From the NCBI GenBank assembly GCA_002238415.1, contig MPMI01000014.1:1-64000 (forward strand): 64,000 nt of DNA, in the 5' to 3' direction. The first letter of the stretch is position 1. The number at the start of each line of letters is the position of its first letter. Under the pieces are notes generated by a model. It was not told where the DNA came from. It saw only the letters and a list, made by a program, of their open reading frames with translations, and ran no database searches. A program made the translations under genes and the position numbers. This DNA comes from Desulfurellaceae bacterium bin18. Its GTDB lineage: Bacteria > Desulfobacterota > Binatia > Bin18. Shown one piece after another: positions 35,064-43,981 of this stretch.

Positions 35064-35786
35064 TTACTCTCGCGTAAACATCAGGTCGGGACGCAGGACG
35101 GGGTTGCCGCGGGCCAGGCTGTTCACGGTCGCCTTGGAGACCATGACCGCGGTCGGGTTTTTATCGGCCAGACTGCGGGCCAGAGTGTACGCGGTCGGCA
35201 GTAGTTCCGCCTGGGTGACGACCTGATTGACCAGCCCGAGTTGGAGAGCTTCGTCCGCCGTCAGGTGGCGACAGTTGAGAATGATGTCCTTGGCTCGATT
35301 CGGCCCCACATTGGCGACCAGCAGGGCGGTTGAGGGTGGGCTCAGCGGCACGCCGAGGTCTACTTCAGGAAACCAGAACTCCGCTTCCTCCACCGCTATC
35401 CGAAAATCGCACGCCAGGGCCAGTGACCAATCGCCACCGATCGCATAGCCGTTGACGGCGGCAATCACGACCGGCTCCATGCTGGCAAACAGATCGAGCG
35501 TGCGGGCAATGGCGCGCGTCCAGCGCTTGCCGAGCGGGGCGAAGATTTTGCGCCGCTCCTGACGGTCGCTGATGCCTCTGATGGGCGAGAGGTCTGCGCC
35601 GGCTGAAAACGTATTGCCCGTTCCGGTAAAAACAACCACGCGAATGTCGGCATCGTCGCGTATCTGGTATTGCAGGCGCTCCAGTTCCAGGGCAATGTCT
35701 TCATTGAGTGGATTGCGTTTCTCCGGCCGGTTAAAGGTGAGCGTGGCAATGGTCCCGTCTTTTTCCAAAAGAAAATGCTCTGGCAC
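35064..35786 (-). CDS. Enoyl-CoA hydratase family protein
   Basis: A 240-residue crotonase-fold protein, slightly short. ATLTFNRPEKRNPLNEDI, the SAGADLSPI oxyanion segment and NGYAIGGDWSLALACDFRI are the characteristic parts. It would act after the adjacent acyl-CoA dehydrogenase in a beta-oxidation-like route. The start is the GTG at 35786, preceded by AAGGGGG. The gene is followed by the acyl-CoA dehydrogenase 59 bp downstream on the same strand. Confidence 0.87.
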   Translation of the reverse strand: MPEHFLLEKDGTIATLTFNRPEKRNPLNEDIALELERLQYQIRDDADIRVVVFTGTGNTFSAGADLSPIRGISDRQERRKIFAPLGKRWTRAIARTLDLFASMEPVVIAAVNGYAIGGDWSLALACDFRIAVEEAEFWFPEVDLGVPLSPPSTALLVANVGPNRAKDIILNCRHLTADEALQLGLVNQVVTQAELLPTAYTLARSLADKNPTAVMVSKATVNSLARGNPVLRPDLMFTRE

Positions 35787-35923
35787 AGCGGACCCCCTTG
35801 GCTGTATACGATGGCGGCCTCATCTAAGCGGACGCCCTGCCGTCTGGCAAGAGAGGCGGACGCGGTCTTTCTCTTGGAAATGGAATATGCTTAATCCGAG
35901 TCGAGCAGATAAAGGAGGACGGT

Positions 35924-36694
35924 ATGGATCTTGGACTCTCAAACAATGTTGCCATGATTAGCGGAGCGAGCCGCGGCATTGGACGCGCCATTGCCCTGGG
36001 ACTGGCCGCGGAAGGCTGTCGCTTGAGCCTGTGCGCGCGCGGCCGAGAGCAGCTTGAGGCCACCGCGCAAGAAGCTCGGACGGCGGGCGTTGAGGTGCTG
36101 GCCACGGCCCTGGATGTGAGCCAGGAAACCGAGGCCCGGCGCTGGGTCGAATCGACGCAGCAACATTTCGGCGGGATCGATATTCTCATCAACAATGTCG
36201 GCGGGTCGCGTCCGGGCGGCAATCTGGACGCCTCCCGGCAGGACTGGCAGGCCGGCTTTGCTCTCAATTTCTTTTCCGCGCTGGACCTGTGCCAGTTGGT
36301 CGTCCCGTCCATGGAAGAGCGCAAAGCGGGCTGTGTGATTAACATTGCGTCGATTTACGGCCGCGAGTGGGGCGGACCGATGACCTATAACGCCGCAAAG
36401 GCGGCCATGATCAGCTTGTCCAAGGAAATGGCCCGCGCGCTGGCTCCCAAGGGGATACGGGTCAACAGCGTTGCGCCGGGGTCGATTCTCTTCCCTGGGG
36501 GAGCGTGGGAACAGCGACAAAAAGAAAACCCCGAAGGCATTGCCGCTTTTGTCAAAGCCGAGCTGCCGGCCGGCCGTTTCGGAAAGCCGGAGGAAGTGGC
36601 GGATGTGGTCGTCTTTTTGGCTTCGGAACGCGCCCAGTGGGTGTCCGGGGCCTGTATTACTGTTGATGGCTGTCAGTCACGCTCGCTGATTTAA
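35924..36694 (+). CDS. Short-chain dehydrogenase/reductase
   Basis: A 256-residue NAD(P)-dependent classical SDR. The cofactor motif is GASRGIG near residue 14, the structural NNVGG motif near 87, and the catalytic Y-N-A-A-K near 154 with the upstream Ser in NIASIYG. GAGLI-type C-terminus VSGACITVDGCQS is present. Substrate likely a hydroxy/keto-acyl compound given the neighbours. ATG 35924 follows AAGGAGGA. It is divergent from the enoyl-CoA hydratase gene, so an operator for both may lie in the 137-bp gap. Confidence 0.88.
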   Translation: MDLGLSNNVAMISGASRGIGRAIALGLAAEGCRLSLCARGREQLEATAQEARTAGVEVLATALDVSQETEARRWVESTQQHFGGIDILINNVGGSRPGGNLDASRQDWQAGFALNFFSALDLCQLVVPSMEERKAGCVINIASIYGREWGGPMTYNAAKAAMISLSKEMARALAPKGIRVNSVAPGSILFPGGAWEQRQKENPEGIAAFVKAELPAGRFGKPEEVADVVVFLASERAQWVSGACITVDGCQSRSLI

Positions 36695-36769
36695 TCTGAC
36701 GGGAGAGCCTTGCTTGCCATTATATGTTGTATTATTCTTTAAATTATAAAACTAATAAGGATAAGAATA

Positions 36770-37012
36770 ATGGGAGCAATCGCCGTATCAAAGGAGACGG
36801 AACAACAGATTGAACGACTCCGGAAAGCCTTAGGGATTCCCAGTAAGGCTGGTATTCTGCGGGTGGCCCTGCAAACCCTGGAGGAGAAAACGGAAAAAGA
36901 GCGGCTCCAGGTGGAAATTCGGGAATCTGTCCGCCATTGTGCGGTCGCCGATCGGGAAGAAAATCGCGCTTTATTTCCTGCGAGTACGGCTCACACTCTT
37001 CCCGAGGAATAG
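36770..37012 (+). CDS. Ribbon-helix-helix-like antitoxin
   Basis: An 80-residue protein with AIAVSKETEQQIERLRKALGIPSKAGILRVALQTLEEKTE, which fits a ribbon-helix-helix DNA-binding module with a charged C-terminal tail for toxin binding. The adjacent PemK/MazF-type gene starts 7 bp after its stop, the standard antitoxin-toxin order. ATG 36770 follows AAGGAT in a very AT-rich leader (36715-36768), the probable autoregulated promoter. Function is inferred from arrangement. Confidence 0.75.
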   Translation: MGAIAVSKETEQQIERLRKALGIPSKAGILRVALQTLEEKTEKERLQVEIRESVRHCAVADREENRALFPASTAHTLPEE

Positions 37013-37019
37013 CTACCCG

Positions 37020-37364
37020 ATGGAGATCAAACGTGGGCATGTGTATATTGTTGACTTTAATCCTCGGGTTAGGACCAAACCGGGTAAGCTTCGTCCTGCG
37101 GTGGTCTTGCAGTCGAACTTGGTGAACGAAGCAGGCTACCCTTCGACGATCGTCATTCCAACAACAACCCGCTTGGTTGAGAAGCCCGGCATCCTCCGCT
37201 TACATATGGAGAAGGGGCAAGCTGGTCTTGACCGGGATAGTGATCTTCTTTTGGGCCAATTAATTGCGGTGGCGAACACTTCCTTCCGGCAAGAGACCGG
37301 CGTGTTGTCGGGTGCGACGATGCGGGAATTGGAAAGCCGGGTACGCATTATTTTGAATCTCTAA
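37020..37364 (+). CDS. mazF: MazF/PemK-family endoribonuclease toxin
   Basis: A 114-residue toxin. The characteristic N-terminal MEIKRGHVYIVDFNPRVRTKPGKLRPAVVLQS is the RG-x-V/I-x-x-x-D-x-x-P and RPAVV pattern of MazF. SDLLLGQLIAVANTSFRQETGVLSGATM is the C-terminal core. It would cleave mRNA at short sequence motifs, held off by the antitoxin encoded just upstream. ATG 37020 was chosen because the longer reading overlaps the antitoxin. Confidence 0.88.
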   Translation: MEIKRGHVYIVDFNPRVRTKPGKLRPAVVLQSNLVNEAGYPSTIVIPTTTRLVEKPGILRLHMEKGQAGLDRDSDLLLGQLIAVANTSFRQETGVLSGATMRELESRVRIILNL

Positions 37365-37469
37365 ATATCCACGCTGTGTAAGAACAACGCCCCATGAGAC
37401 GCAAGACCAACCGAGGCGGATGGCTCTCCTCGGTTGCTGAGGACTGGGAGAGAGAATCTGGAGAGACGC

Positions 37470-38273
37470 ATGAACGAGCACTACGAAACCCTGGAACTGC
37501 GGCGGGACACAGACCTCTTGTGGCTCGTCTTGAACCGTCCGGCGGCGTTGAACGCCATGAACAGTCTGCTGGTCAACGAACTGCATACTGTGCTCGACGA
37601 ATTGCACCAGGATCAGACTGTCCGGGTGGTTATCCTGCGTGGCGCGGGCCGCGGCTTTTGTGCCGGGCTGGACCTCAAACAGTCCAGCGCCGCCACCGGC
37701 ACCTATTCTGTGGCCCAGGGCCTACGGGACCAGCGCCGGATTGCCGAGCTGGCGATTAAAATTCACCGCGCCCCACAACCGTTTATTGCTGCTGTTCACG
37801 GCCCGGCCGCCGGGGGCGGTTTTGCCCTGGCTCTGGCGAGCGATATCCGCCTTGTTGGGGAATCCGCCCGTATGAACGCGGCCTTTATCCGTATCGGGCT
37901 GTCGGCCTGTGATGTGGGGGTGAGTTATTTTCTGCCCCGGCTGGTGGGCTCTTCGGTCGCTTCCGAGCTTCTACTGACCGGGGATTTTATTGATGCACAA
38001 CGCGCCCTGGCAACCGGGCTGGCTTCTCGCCTGGTGCCGGACGCCGAACTGGATCAGGCCGCCGAAGCAATGGCCCGCCATATTCTGCGCAACTCGCCCC
38101 TGGGGGTAAGATTGACGAAAGAATGCCTGCGCTATTCGGTTGACGCGCCAACGCTGGAGGCGGCCATTGCGATGGAAGATCGGAATCAGATCCTGACCAC
38201 GCGGACCAATGACGTGCGCGAGGGTATTGCCGCCTTTCTGGAGAAACGCGAGCCGCAGTACGAGGATGCCTGA
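37470..38273 (+). CDS. Enoyl-CoA hydratase family protein
   Basis: A 267-residue crotonase-fold protein with LVLNRPAALNAMNSLL, the oxyanion segment CAGLDLKQS and HGPAAGGGFALALASDIRLV. Its third occurrence in this region suggests repeated use of CoA-thioester chemistry. ATG 37470 lies behind GGAGAG and gives a normal N-terminus; the upstream in-frame ATG at 37434 would add a nonconserved stretch. It is downstream of the toxin gene by about 100 bp and convergent with the HAD gene. Confidence 0.87.
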   Translation: MNEHYETLELRRDTDLLWLVLNRPAALNAMNSLLVNELHTVLDELHQDQTVRVVILRGAGRGFCAGLDLKQSSAATGTYSVAQGLRDQRRIAELAIKIHRAPQPFIAAVHGPAAGGGFALALASDIRLVGESARMNAAFIRIGLSACDVGVSYFLPRLVGSSVASELLLTGDFIDAQRALATGLASRLVPDAELDQAAEAMARHILRNSPLGVRLTKECLRYSVDAPTLEAAIAMEDRNQILTTRTNDVREGIAAFLEKREPQYEDA

Positions 38274-38305
38274 GGAACGCCTGTCGTCCGAAGATGTTTT
38301 CCTGT

Positions 38306-38332
38306 GTAGGGGCAACCCCCCGTGGTTGCCCC
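38306..38332. repeat. GTAGGGGCAACCCC palindromic repeat
   Basis: A second copy of the element found at 1600-1627, an inverted repeat of GGGGCAACC and GGTTGCCCC. It sits between convergent genes and could act as a bidirectional terminator. Confidence 0.65.
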
Positions 38333-38357
38333 TCGCACGGCAGGTCGCATCACTCGC

Positions 38358-39020
38358 CTAGGTGGCGAGCAGCCGGGGGAGTTCCGCAATACTCGGCAGG
38401 ATGTAGTCCGCCTGCTCCTGTCGCATGACCGTGTCGGTACTGGTTCCGGTGAGAACCCCGACGGTGACAACTCCGGCGGCTTTGCCGGCCTGAATATCAA
38501 TGGGCGAGTCGCCAATATACACTGCCTGGTGAGGCGCAAGCTGCAGGTGTTCCAGACACCTCAGAACGGGTTCCGGATGGGGTTTCCGGTGGGTGACGTC
38601 TTCCCGGCCGACGATGCCGCCAAAGAGGTGGCGCACGCCCCAGGTATCAAGAAAGGGCAGGGCGCGGCCGGATGAGGTGGCGATCCCGAGTTGAAAACCC
38701 TGCTGATGCAGGCGATGCAGGAGTTCGAGACTCCCCGGAACGGCCTGGGTCTCTTCATGATAGCGCCGCAGCCATTCGTCCATCCGGCTGTCGGTGATGC
38801 GCTTGAGACGGTCCGCCGGGTCGGGATAGTCGGTGGGAAAGAGCTGGACGAGCGGATTCTCCACCCCGCGGCGCATCAACTCGTACACCCGGTCGCGCGG
38901 CACTGGAGGAATACCGGCCAGGGCCAGCACCTCCAGGGCGATCTCATAGAAAAACTCGACCGACTGGGCGAGCGTCCCATCAACATCGAAGATAAGGCCT
39001 GTCGTGTGTATACGACTCAT
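38358..39020 (-). CDS. HAD family hydrolase (phosphoglycolate-phosphatase-like)
   Basis: A 220-residue haloacid-dehalogenase-type phosphatase. Motif I is FDVDGTL near residue 11 with the nucleophilic Asp, motif II is IATSSGR near 114, and motifs III/IV are RKPHPEPVLRCLEHL and YIGDSPIDIQAGKAAG. A cap domain of about 60-70 residues follows motif I, as in Gph/YjjG-like enzymes. The substrate is unknown. Its start overlaps the coaE stop by 4 bp, so the two are translated in a coupled fashion. Confidence 0.85.
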   Translation of the reverse strand: MSRIHTTGLIFDVDGTLAQSVEFFYEIALEVLALAGIPPVPRDRVYELMRRGVENPLVQLFPTDYPDPADRLKRITDSRMDEWLRRYHEETQAVPGSLELLHRLHQQGFQLGIATSSGRALPFLDTWGVRHLFGGIVGREDVTHRKPHPEPVLRCLEHLQLAPHQAVYIGDSPIDIQAGKAAGVVTVGVLTGTSTDTVMRQEQADYILPSIAELPRLLAT

Positions 39021-39613
39021 TCTCCGAGTTGATCCCAGGCCTGTTGGACGTGCTGCTCAAGGGCCTGGAGTGAGCCGTTATTACGGATGACCACCTGGGC
39101 ATGTTTGCGGCGCTCTGCGTTTGAAAGCTGGTTCGCAATGCGGGCTTCGGCGTCCGCGGCGGACATGCCGCGTTGCTCGGTCACTCGACGAATGGCCGCG
39201 TCTTTGTCGGTCTCTACCACCCAGACCGTGTCGGCCAGGGGCAGCCAGTTGGCCTCAATCAGGATAGCCGCCTCAACGACAATGGGCAGGGTAAAGCCTT
39301 CGGCGCGCTTGGCCTGGATACGCTGCCGGATTTCCGCGAACATAATCGGGTGGACGATGGCATTGAGCCGGGCGAGTGCGTCCGGACTGCTGAAGACAAT
39401 AGCCCCCAGTTTTTTGCGGTCTATGGTGTGGTCTTCCGCGAGGATTTCCTGTCCGAAGGTGTCGGAGACCTGTTTCCAGGCGGGCTGACCGGGCAGATAG
39501 ATTTCGTGTCCGACTCTGTCTGCGTCAATAATAGAGGCGCCAAGTGTGGCCAGGAGCTTAGAGACGGTACTTTTGCCTGAGCCGATCCCGCCGGTGAGTC
39601 CAATGGTTTTCAT
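39017..39613 (-). CDS. coaE: Dephospho-CoA kinase
   Basis: CoaE phosphorylates the ribose of dephospho-CoA, the last step of coenzyme A synthesis. The 198 residues fit the family. MKTIGLTGGIGSGKSTVSKLL gives the P-loop at residues 8-16, DADRVGHEI and LARLNAIVHP follow, and the lid region SAADAEARIANQLS with the conserved Asn/Gln is near 153-170. The stop overlaps the start of the HAD gene. No ribosome-binding site is obvious beyond an A/G-rich stretch. Confidence 0.95.
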   Translation of the reverse strand: MKTIGLTGGIGSGKSTVSKLLATLGASIIDADRVGHEIYLPGQPAWKQVSDTFGQEILAEDHTIDRKKLGAIVFSSPDALARLNAIVHPIMFAEIRQRIQAKRAEGFTLPIVVEAAILIEANWLPLADTVWVVETDKDAAIRRVTEQRGMSAADAEARIANQLSNAERRKHAQVVIRNNGSLQALEQHVQQAWDQLGE

Positions 39614-39779
39614 ATGTCCCCTGTATGTATGGAGAAGAGCCTTGCGGAGAATATTATCGCCTTTTTGTGTCAGAGATAGGTTTTGTCAGAGATAGGGGGC
39701 GGCTGCAAGGGCGAGACCGGCTTCTCTCTTGCTGGCGGGCATGGTATCACAGCGGGCAACGTCACTGTGCGGAGGACGC

Positions 39780-40529
39780 ATGCCATACGCAGACATACGC
39801 GGAGTCAGACTCCATTATGAAGACCTTGGGAACGGGCTGCCCTTCCTCTTGTTACCCGGAGCGTTGGGGACCGGACAGTCGGATTTCGCCCCACAGTTAA
39901 AAGCACTCCCCCAGCGCGGCATCCGGGTGATTGCGCCTGACCCGCGCGGCTATGGCAAATCCCGTCCGCCCGCGCGCGAGTTTCCGCCTGACTTTTATCA
40001 ACAAGACGCGCACGATTTCGTGGCGCTGATGGAGACGCTCGGCTGCTCGACCTATGCCGTCGGTGGCTGGAGCGACGGTGCGATTACAAGTTTGTTGCTG
40101 ACCCTGGCCCATCCGCAGCGGATAACCAAGATGGCGCTCTGGGGCGGGAATGCCTATGTTTCCCCGGAGGATATTGACGCCTACGAGAAAACGCGCCGCG
40201 TGGCGGATTGGTCTCCACGTACGGCAGCGCCGATGCAGGCGATGTATGGCGAGGAATTTCAAGAGCTGTGGACCCGCTGGTGTGACGCCCAGCAGAGTAT
40301 ACTGAAAGCGGGTGGCGATTTGTGTCGGGAGCGCTTGGCGCAGATTAGCTGCCCTACATTTCTGATGCATGGGGGCAAGGATCCCTTGGTGCCGCCCTTT
40401 CATGCGCATTTCTTACAGCAGGGGATAGCCGGGTCACGCTTACACGTGTTTCCGGATGGTAGACATAATATTCACCTCTTCTACGCCGATGCGTTTAACG
40501 AATTATTAGTCGAGTTTCTTCTGTCTTAA
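39780..40529 (+). CDS. Alpha/beta-hydrolase
   Basis: A 249-residue alpha/beta-hydrolase close to the valacyclovir-hydrolase (BPHL)-like group. The nucleophile elbow is GGWSDGA with Ser near residue 97. DPRGYGKS is the family strand 4 loop. PDGRHNIHL near the end supplies the catalytic His, and GGKDPLVP is probably around the acid residue. ATG 39780 follows GGAGGA and is preferred over the upstream in-frame ATG at 39729. The gene is 23 bp before the DsbA-like gene. Confidence 0.85.
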   Translation: MPYADIRGVRLHYEDLGNGLPFLLLPGALGTGQSDFAPQLKALPQRGIRVIAPDPRGYGKSRPPAREFPPDFYQQDAHDFVALMETLGCSTYAVGGWSDGAITSLLLTLAHPQRITKMALWGGNAYVSPEDIDAYEKTRRVADWSPRTAAPMQAMYGEEFQELWTRWCDAQQSILKAGGDLCRERLAQISCPTFLMHGGKDPLVPPFHAHFLQQGIAGSRLHVFPDGRHNIHLFYADAFNELLVEFLLS

Positions 40530-40552
40530 CGTTGTGATCCAGGGAGGGTGCT

Positions 40553-41164
40553 ATGGCCACAGTAGAATTTTTTTACGATTACTCCAGCCCGTGGACCTAT
40601 CTGGCGTTCACGAAGATTGAGGGACTGTGCCGCAAATACAATGCTGACCTTCAGTGGCGTCCGTTTCTGGTTGGCGGAGTGTTCAATACGGTCAATCCTT
40701 CGGTGTATGAATTCCGAGAAAAGGGGGTACCGGCCAAGCAGCACTATACGGCAAAGGATATGAATGACTGGGCGCGCTACTATGGCCTGAAAATCGTCAT
40801 GCCTCCCTCCGTTTTTCCGGTAAATTCGGTCAAAGCGCTCCGTGGTGCACTCGTTGCGCTCGAACATCCCGGCACGTTTCTGCCCTATAGCTATCGGGTG
40901 TTTGAAACCTACTGGGGCGAGGATCGGGATATCAGTCAGGATGCGGTGTTGCGAAAAATTGTCGAAGAAGTCGGCCTTGATGGAGAGGAGTATTTCGACA
41001 AGATCGCACGTCAGGATTATAAAGATCGGGTTCGAGCCAACACGGACGCGGTGATCGAACGCGGCGGCTTTGGGACGCCGACGATCTATGTCAACGGTGA
41101 TTCCATGTTTTTCGGGAATGACCGGCTGGTCCTGGTTGAGGAAGAATTAAAACGCAGTGCATAG
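40553..41164 (+). CDS. 2-hydroxychromene-2-carboxylate isomerase family protein (DsbA-like fold)
   Basis: A 203-residue protein with the thioredoxin/DsbA fold. The active-site start reads FFYDYSSPWTYLA, where the Ser of SSP replaces the Cys motif of DsbA, as in glutathione-dependent kappa-class/HCCA isomerases. RPFLVGGVFNTVNP and GTPTIYVNGD are the family's later motifs. It may isomerise an aromatic-degradation intermediate, or handle a CoA-related substrate. ATG 40553 follows AGGGAGGG. It is probably cotranscribed with the hydrolase. Confidence 0.87.
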   Translation: MATVEFFYDYSSPWTYLAFTKIEGLCRKYNADLQWRPFLVGGVFNTVNPSVYEFREKGVPAKQHYTAKDMNDWARYYGLKIVMPPSVFPVNSVKALRGALVALEHPGTFLPYSYRVFETYWGEDRDISQDAVLRKIVEEVGLDGEEYFDKIARQDYKDRVRANTDAVIERGGFGTPTIYVNGDSMFFGNDRLVLVEEELKRSA

Positions 41165-41192
41165 CCGAGCCGGGCGAAAGGGACATGTAAAA

Positions 41193-41230
41193 GGGGGCAG
41201 CTCTGGAAGCTGCCCCCTGGTGTTTTCTCG
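41193..41230. terminator. Bidirectional terminator hairpin
   Basis: GGGGGCAGCT and AGCTGCCCCC form a perfect 10-bp stem around a 5-nt loop at 41193-41217, followed by TGGTGTTTTC on the plus side. Genes on both sides converge here. Confidence 0.75.
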
Positions 41231-41250
41231 CGTCGATGTCTTCTCGGGTG

Positions 41251-41604
41251 TCAGCCGTCCCAGCCCCACTTCTGCTTGTTCGCTGCAATCTCATCCGCGG
41301 TGGGATGGTCTATCTTCTCATGCCCGGCGACCTCGAAATCGGCTTCGTCGTCAACCATCGCGTAGTTGAGCGGGGTATCGGATTCAAACACGTCGGGTAC
41401 GGCGACCTCCTCAAAAATGGCCTGCCAGGGACATTCGGGCTCGCACGCCCCACAGTCAATACATTCGTCCGGATGGATATAGAGCTGGTTCGGGAATTTT
41501 TCGGCATCATCGCCGGTGTATTTATAAATACAGTCAACCGGACAAACGGCCACGCAGCCTGTGTCGACGCAGTCTCGGCATAGTCTCGTGATGATGTATG
41601 TCAT
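41251..41604 (-). CDS. Ferredoxin, 7Fe-8S/4Fe-4S type
   Basis: A 117-residue bacterial ferredoxin. The N-terminal [18 protein letters not shown] and [13 protein letters not shown] motifs give two cluster sites, the first with the longer spacing seen in 7Fe ferredoxins (3Fe-4S plus 4Fe-4S). The C-terminal 40 residues are acidic. It passes electrons to oxidoreductases, possibly among the flavin enzymes nearby. ATG 41604 follows AGGAGGAG. The gap to 41816 contains no gene I can support. Confidence 0.92.
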   Translation of the reverse strand: MTYIITRLCRDCVDTGCVAVCPVDCIYKYTGDDAEKFPNQLYIHPDECIDCGACEPECPWQAIFEEVAVPDVFESDTPLNYAMVDDEADFEVAGHEKIDHPTADEIAANKQKWGWDG

Positions 41605-41815
41605 CGTCTCCTCCTTGCATCATAGCCAACACGGGCGAGCAGCAGGAAAGAACAGACCCGCCCCGCGGGCTTCACAGTGCTATCGCATCATTTCGGGCAG
41701 GTCAATTACAGACACAGGTGAGGAAGCACACCTGTCTGGCGGTCCGTGCGGAGCCTTGGCCGGAGCCGTCACCCGACCCGGAACGAGCGGTCCGTGGCGA
41801 GAGAGGAAGACGCTA

Positions 41816-43981
41816 TCACGGGGAAGCGGAGTGGGCGCGATGATAATCCGTCACACGACGGAGGGCCGCAGCCGCCCGCTCATGGGTGGCCACGGTTGCG
41901 AGGCCGCGCTGATGAAACTGGGCCCGGGCGTGGAGCAGACTCGCCTCATGGGCAAACGGTTGCAGTACAACAAAAAAGGGCTTGGCCGAACGCGCGGCAA
42001 AGCGACTCAGGGTATCGAGCAGGGTTGTCAGGGTTTGCGGTCGGGCTTCCCACTGCCCGGCCACTAAGCCGGCTCCCGTATCCATGACAATCGCATCAAT
42101 ATGCGGGTCACGGTCAAGGATGGAGAGCAGGCGGTCCAGGGTATCCGTCATCTGGCCCATCCCAATCGTATGGCCGGAATCGAGCGGATTGCGAAAGCTG
42201 CCGCCGATGACGTTAAAGAACGAGGACAGTTCTTCGTAAGAGGTATCGCTGAGCGGGGGAACCCGCAGACCGGCGGCGGCAAAGGCATCGGTCATACTGA
42301 CCGAGGGGCCTCCCGTCATGGCAATCAACCCCACTCCGTCTCCGGTGGTCGGCTTGGTGAACCGCAACAGCTTGATGACATCAAGGAGTTCATCAAAACT
42401 GCTCACGGAGACGGCCCCGGCCTGACGGACCAGAGACGCCCATACGGCAGCCGGGACGGCGAGGGAGCCGGTGTGTGACGAGGTGGCCCGCTGGCCGGCC
42501 TCGGTCTGCCCGCCCTTCCAAATAACAACCGGCTTGTGAGGTGTGACCGCGCGCAGCAAGGCAAAGAAGCGGCGCCCTTCGCGTACGCCCTCAAGATACA
42601 TACCGATAACTTCCGTTTCGTCGTCGTGAGCGAGATAGTCGAGGTAGTCACTGGCATCGAGGACCGCCGCATTCCCAAAGCTGACCGCTTTACTTATACG
42701 CAGTCCATGACTGGCGGCTGCCATACTAAAGGTGATCGTGTGGGTTCCGCTCTGGCCGATAAAACCGATCGAGCCCGACTCTCCGGCCGGCAGGTCGGGG
42801 TAATTGCGGAGGCCGATTTTTGGATGGTAGATGCCCATACAGTTCGGACCGATAAGGGCGAGCCCGGCCTCTTGGGCGGCTTGGGTCACTCGCTGTTCCA
42901 GGTGTTGGCCCTCTTCGTCGTGGACTTCGGAGAAGCCCGAGGTGAAGAGCATCACCCCGGCGACTTTTTTCGCAGCACAATCCGCAATAATATGCGGCGC
43001 GACCTGCCGGGGGACTGCGGTGATGACGTAGTCTATGTCTTCGGGAATCGACTCCAGGCTCGGGTAGTTGGGAATCCCTAAATCCGTAATGCCCTGGATT
43101 TCCCGCTCGTCGATCTGAACGGAATAGACTTTCCCCTCGAAGGTGCTCTGGCTCCGTAGCCACAGATAATTCATGGCGCGTTTATCGCCGACCACGGCAA
43201 CCGCTCGCGGATGAAACGTGCGTGCCAAGGCTGCCCGTGTGTCATCTGACAGTGGGCGAGGCAAAGCGCGGGGTCCTTCAGCGTGGAGGACGACGTGGGC
43301 ATCAACGGCGAGACAGCCGTCTGCGTGGGCAAAAACAGGGTTGAGGTCGATTTCCTGGATATCCGGCTGAGCCTCGGCCAAGGCCGACAGGGAGAGGAGG
43401 GCCTCTTCCAGAGCGGCCAGGTCAACCGCGGCTTGACCGCGCTGGCCGGTGAGCAATGGAAATCCGCTGATTTCCCGGATCATGCGAGCGGCATCCTGTG
43501 GGCGGAGCGGCGCTACCCCGAACGCCACGTCTTTAAGCACCTCGACATGCACCCCACCCAGGCCGAACATGATGAGCGGCCCGAACTGCGGATCGGATGT
43601 CAGGCCGATAATGACCTCAACACCCGGTCGGGCCATAGGTTGAACCGAAACACCCTCGATGACTGCGGCCGGCTGTGTAGTGCGGCCGGCGGTCAGGATG
43701 TCATCAAACGCGTGGCGAACAGCGGCTTCCGTGGCGAGATTGAGGTGCACGCCTCCGATGTCGCTTTTATGCGCGATGTCGGCTGAGCTGATCTTGAGTG
43801 CAACCGGGAAATCCATATTCCGGGCAAGGGCTATGGCTTCCTCAGCGGTTCGGGCCAGTTCCGTTCGGACGGTAGGGATGCCGGCCGATTGGACTAACGT
43901 CTTTGCCTCTCTTTCGGTCAGCACCAAGCGATGCTGATCTTTTGCCTGTTGGATCGTGGTGCGAGCAGTGGTGTCGGCCAT
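41816..43981 (-). CDS. ADP-forming acyl-CoA synthetase, fused alpha-beta subunits
   Basis: A 721-residue protein uniting the two subunits of NDP-forming acyl-CoA synthetase. The beta part comes first: an ATP-grasp domain (residues about 10-230) with FPVALKISSADIAHKSDIGGV and PQFGPLIMFGLGGVHVEVLKD. It is followed by the alpha part with a CoA-binding Rossmann domain (PRAVAVVGDKRA, ALIGPNCMGIYHP, IGFIGQSG) and GGQTEAGQRATSSHTGSL, where the His is the expected phosphohistidine. It would convert acyl-CoA plus ADP and phosphate to acid plus ATP, or the reverse. ATG 43981 follows GAGGGGGAA and is preferred over the longer frame. Confidence 0.88.
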   Translation of the reverse strand: MADTTARTTIQQAKDQHRLVLTEREAKTLVQSAGIPTVRTELARTAEEAIALARNMDFPVALKISSADIAHKSDIGGVHLNLATEAAVRHAFDDILTAGRTTQPAAVIEGVSVQPMARPGVEVIIGLTSDPQFGPLIMFGLGGVHVEVLKDVAFGVAPLRPQDAARMIREISGFPLLTGQRGQAAVDLAALEEALLSLSALAEAQPDIQEIDLNPVFAHADGCLAVDAHVVLHAEGPRALPRPLSDDTRAALARTFHPRAVAVVGDKRAMNYLWLRSQSTFEGKVYSVQIDEREIQGITDLGIPNYPSLESIPEDIDYVITAVPRQVAPHIIADCAAKKVAGVMLFTSGFSEVHDEEGQHLEQRVTQAAQEAGLALIGPNCMGIYHPKIGLRNYPDLPAGESGSIGFIGQSGTHTITFSMAAASHGLRISKAVSFGNAAVLDASDYLDYLAHDDETEVIGMYLEGVREGRRFFALLRAVTPHKPVVIWKGGQTEAGQRATSSHTGSLAVPAAVWASLVRQAGAVSVSSFDELLDVIKLLRFTKPTTGDGVGLIAMTGGPSVSMTDAFAAAGLRVPPLSDTSYEELSSFFNVIGGSFRNPLDSGHTIGMGQMTDTLDRLLSILDRDPHIDAIVMDTGAGLVAGQWEARPQTLTTLLDTLSRFAARSAKPFFVVLQPFAHEASLLHARAQFHQRGLATVATHERAAAALRRVTDYHRAHSASP

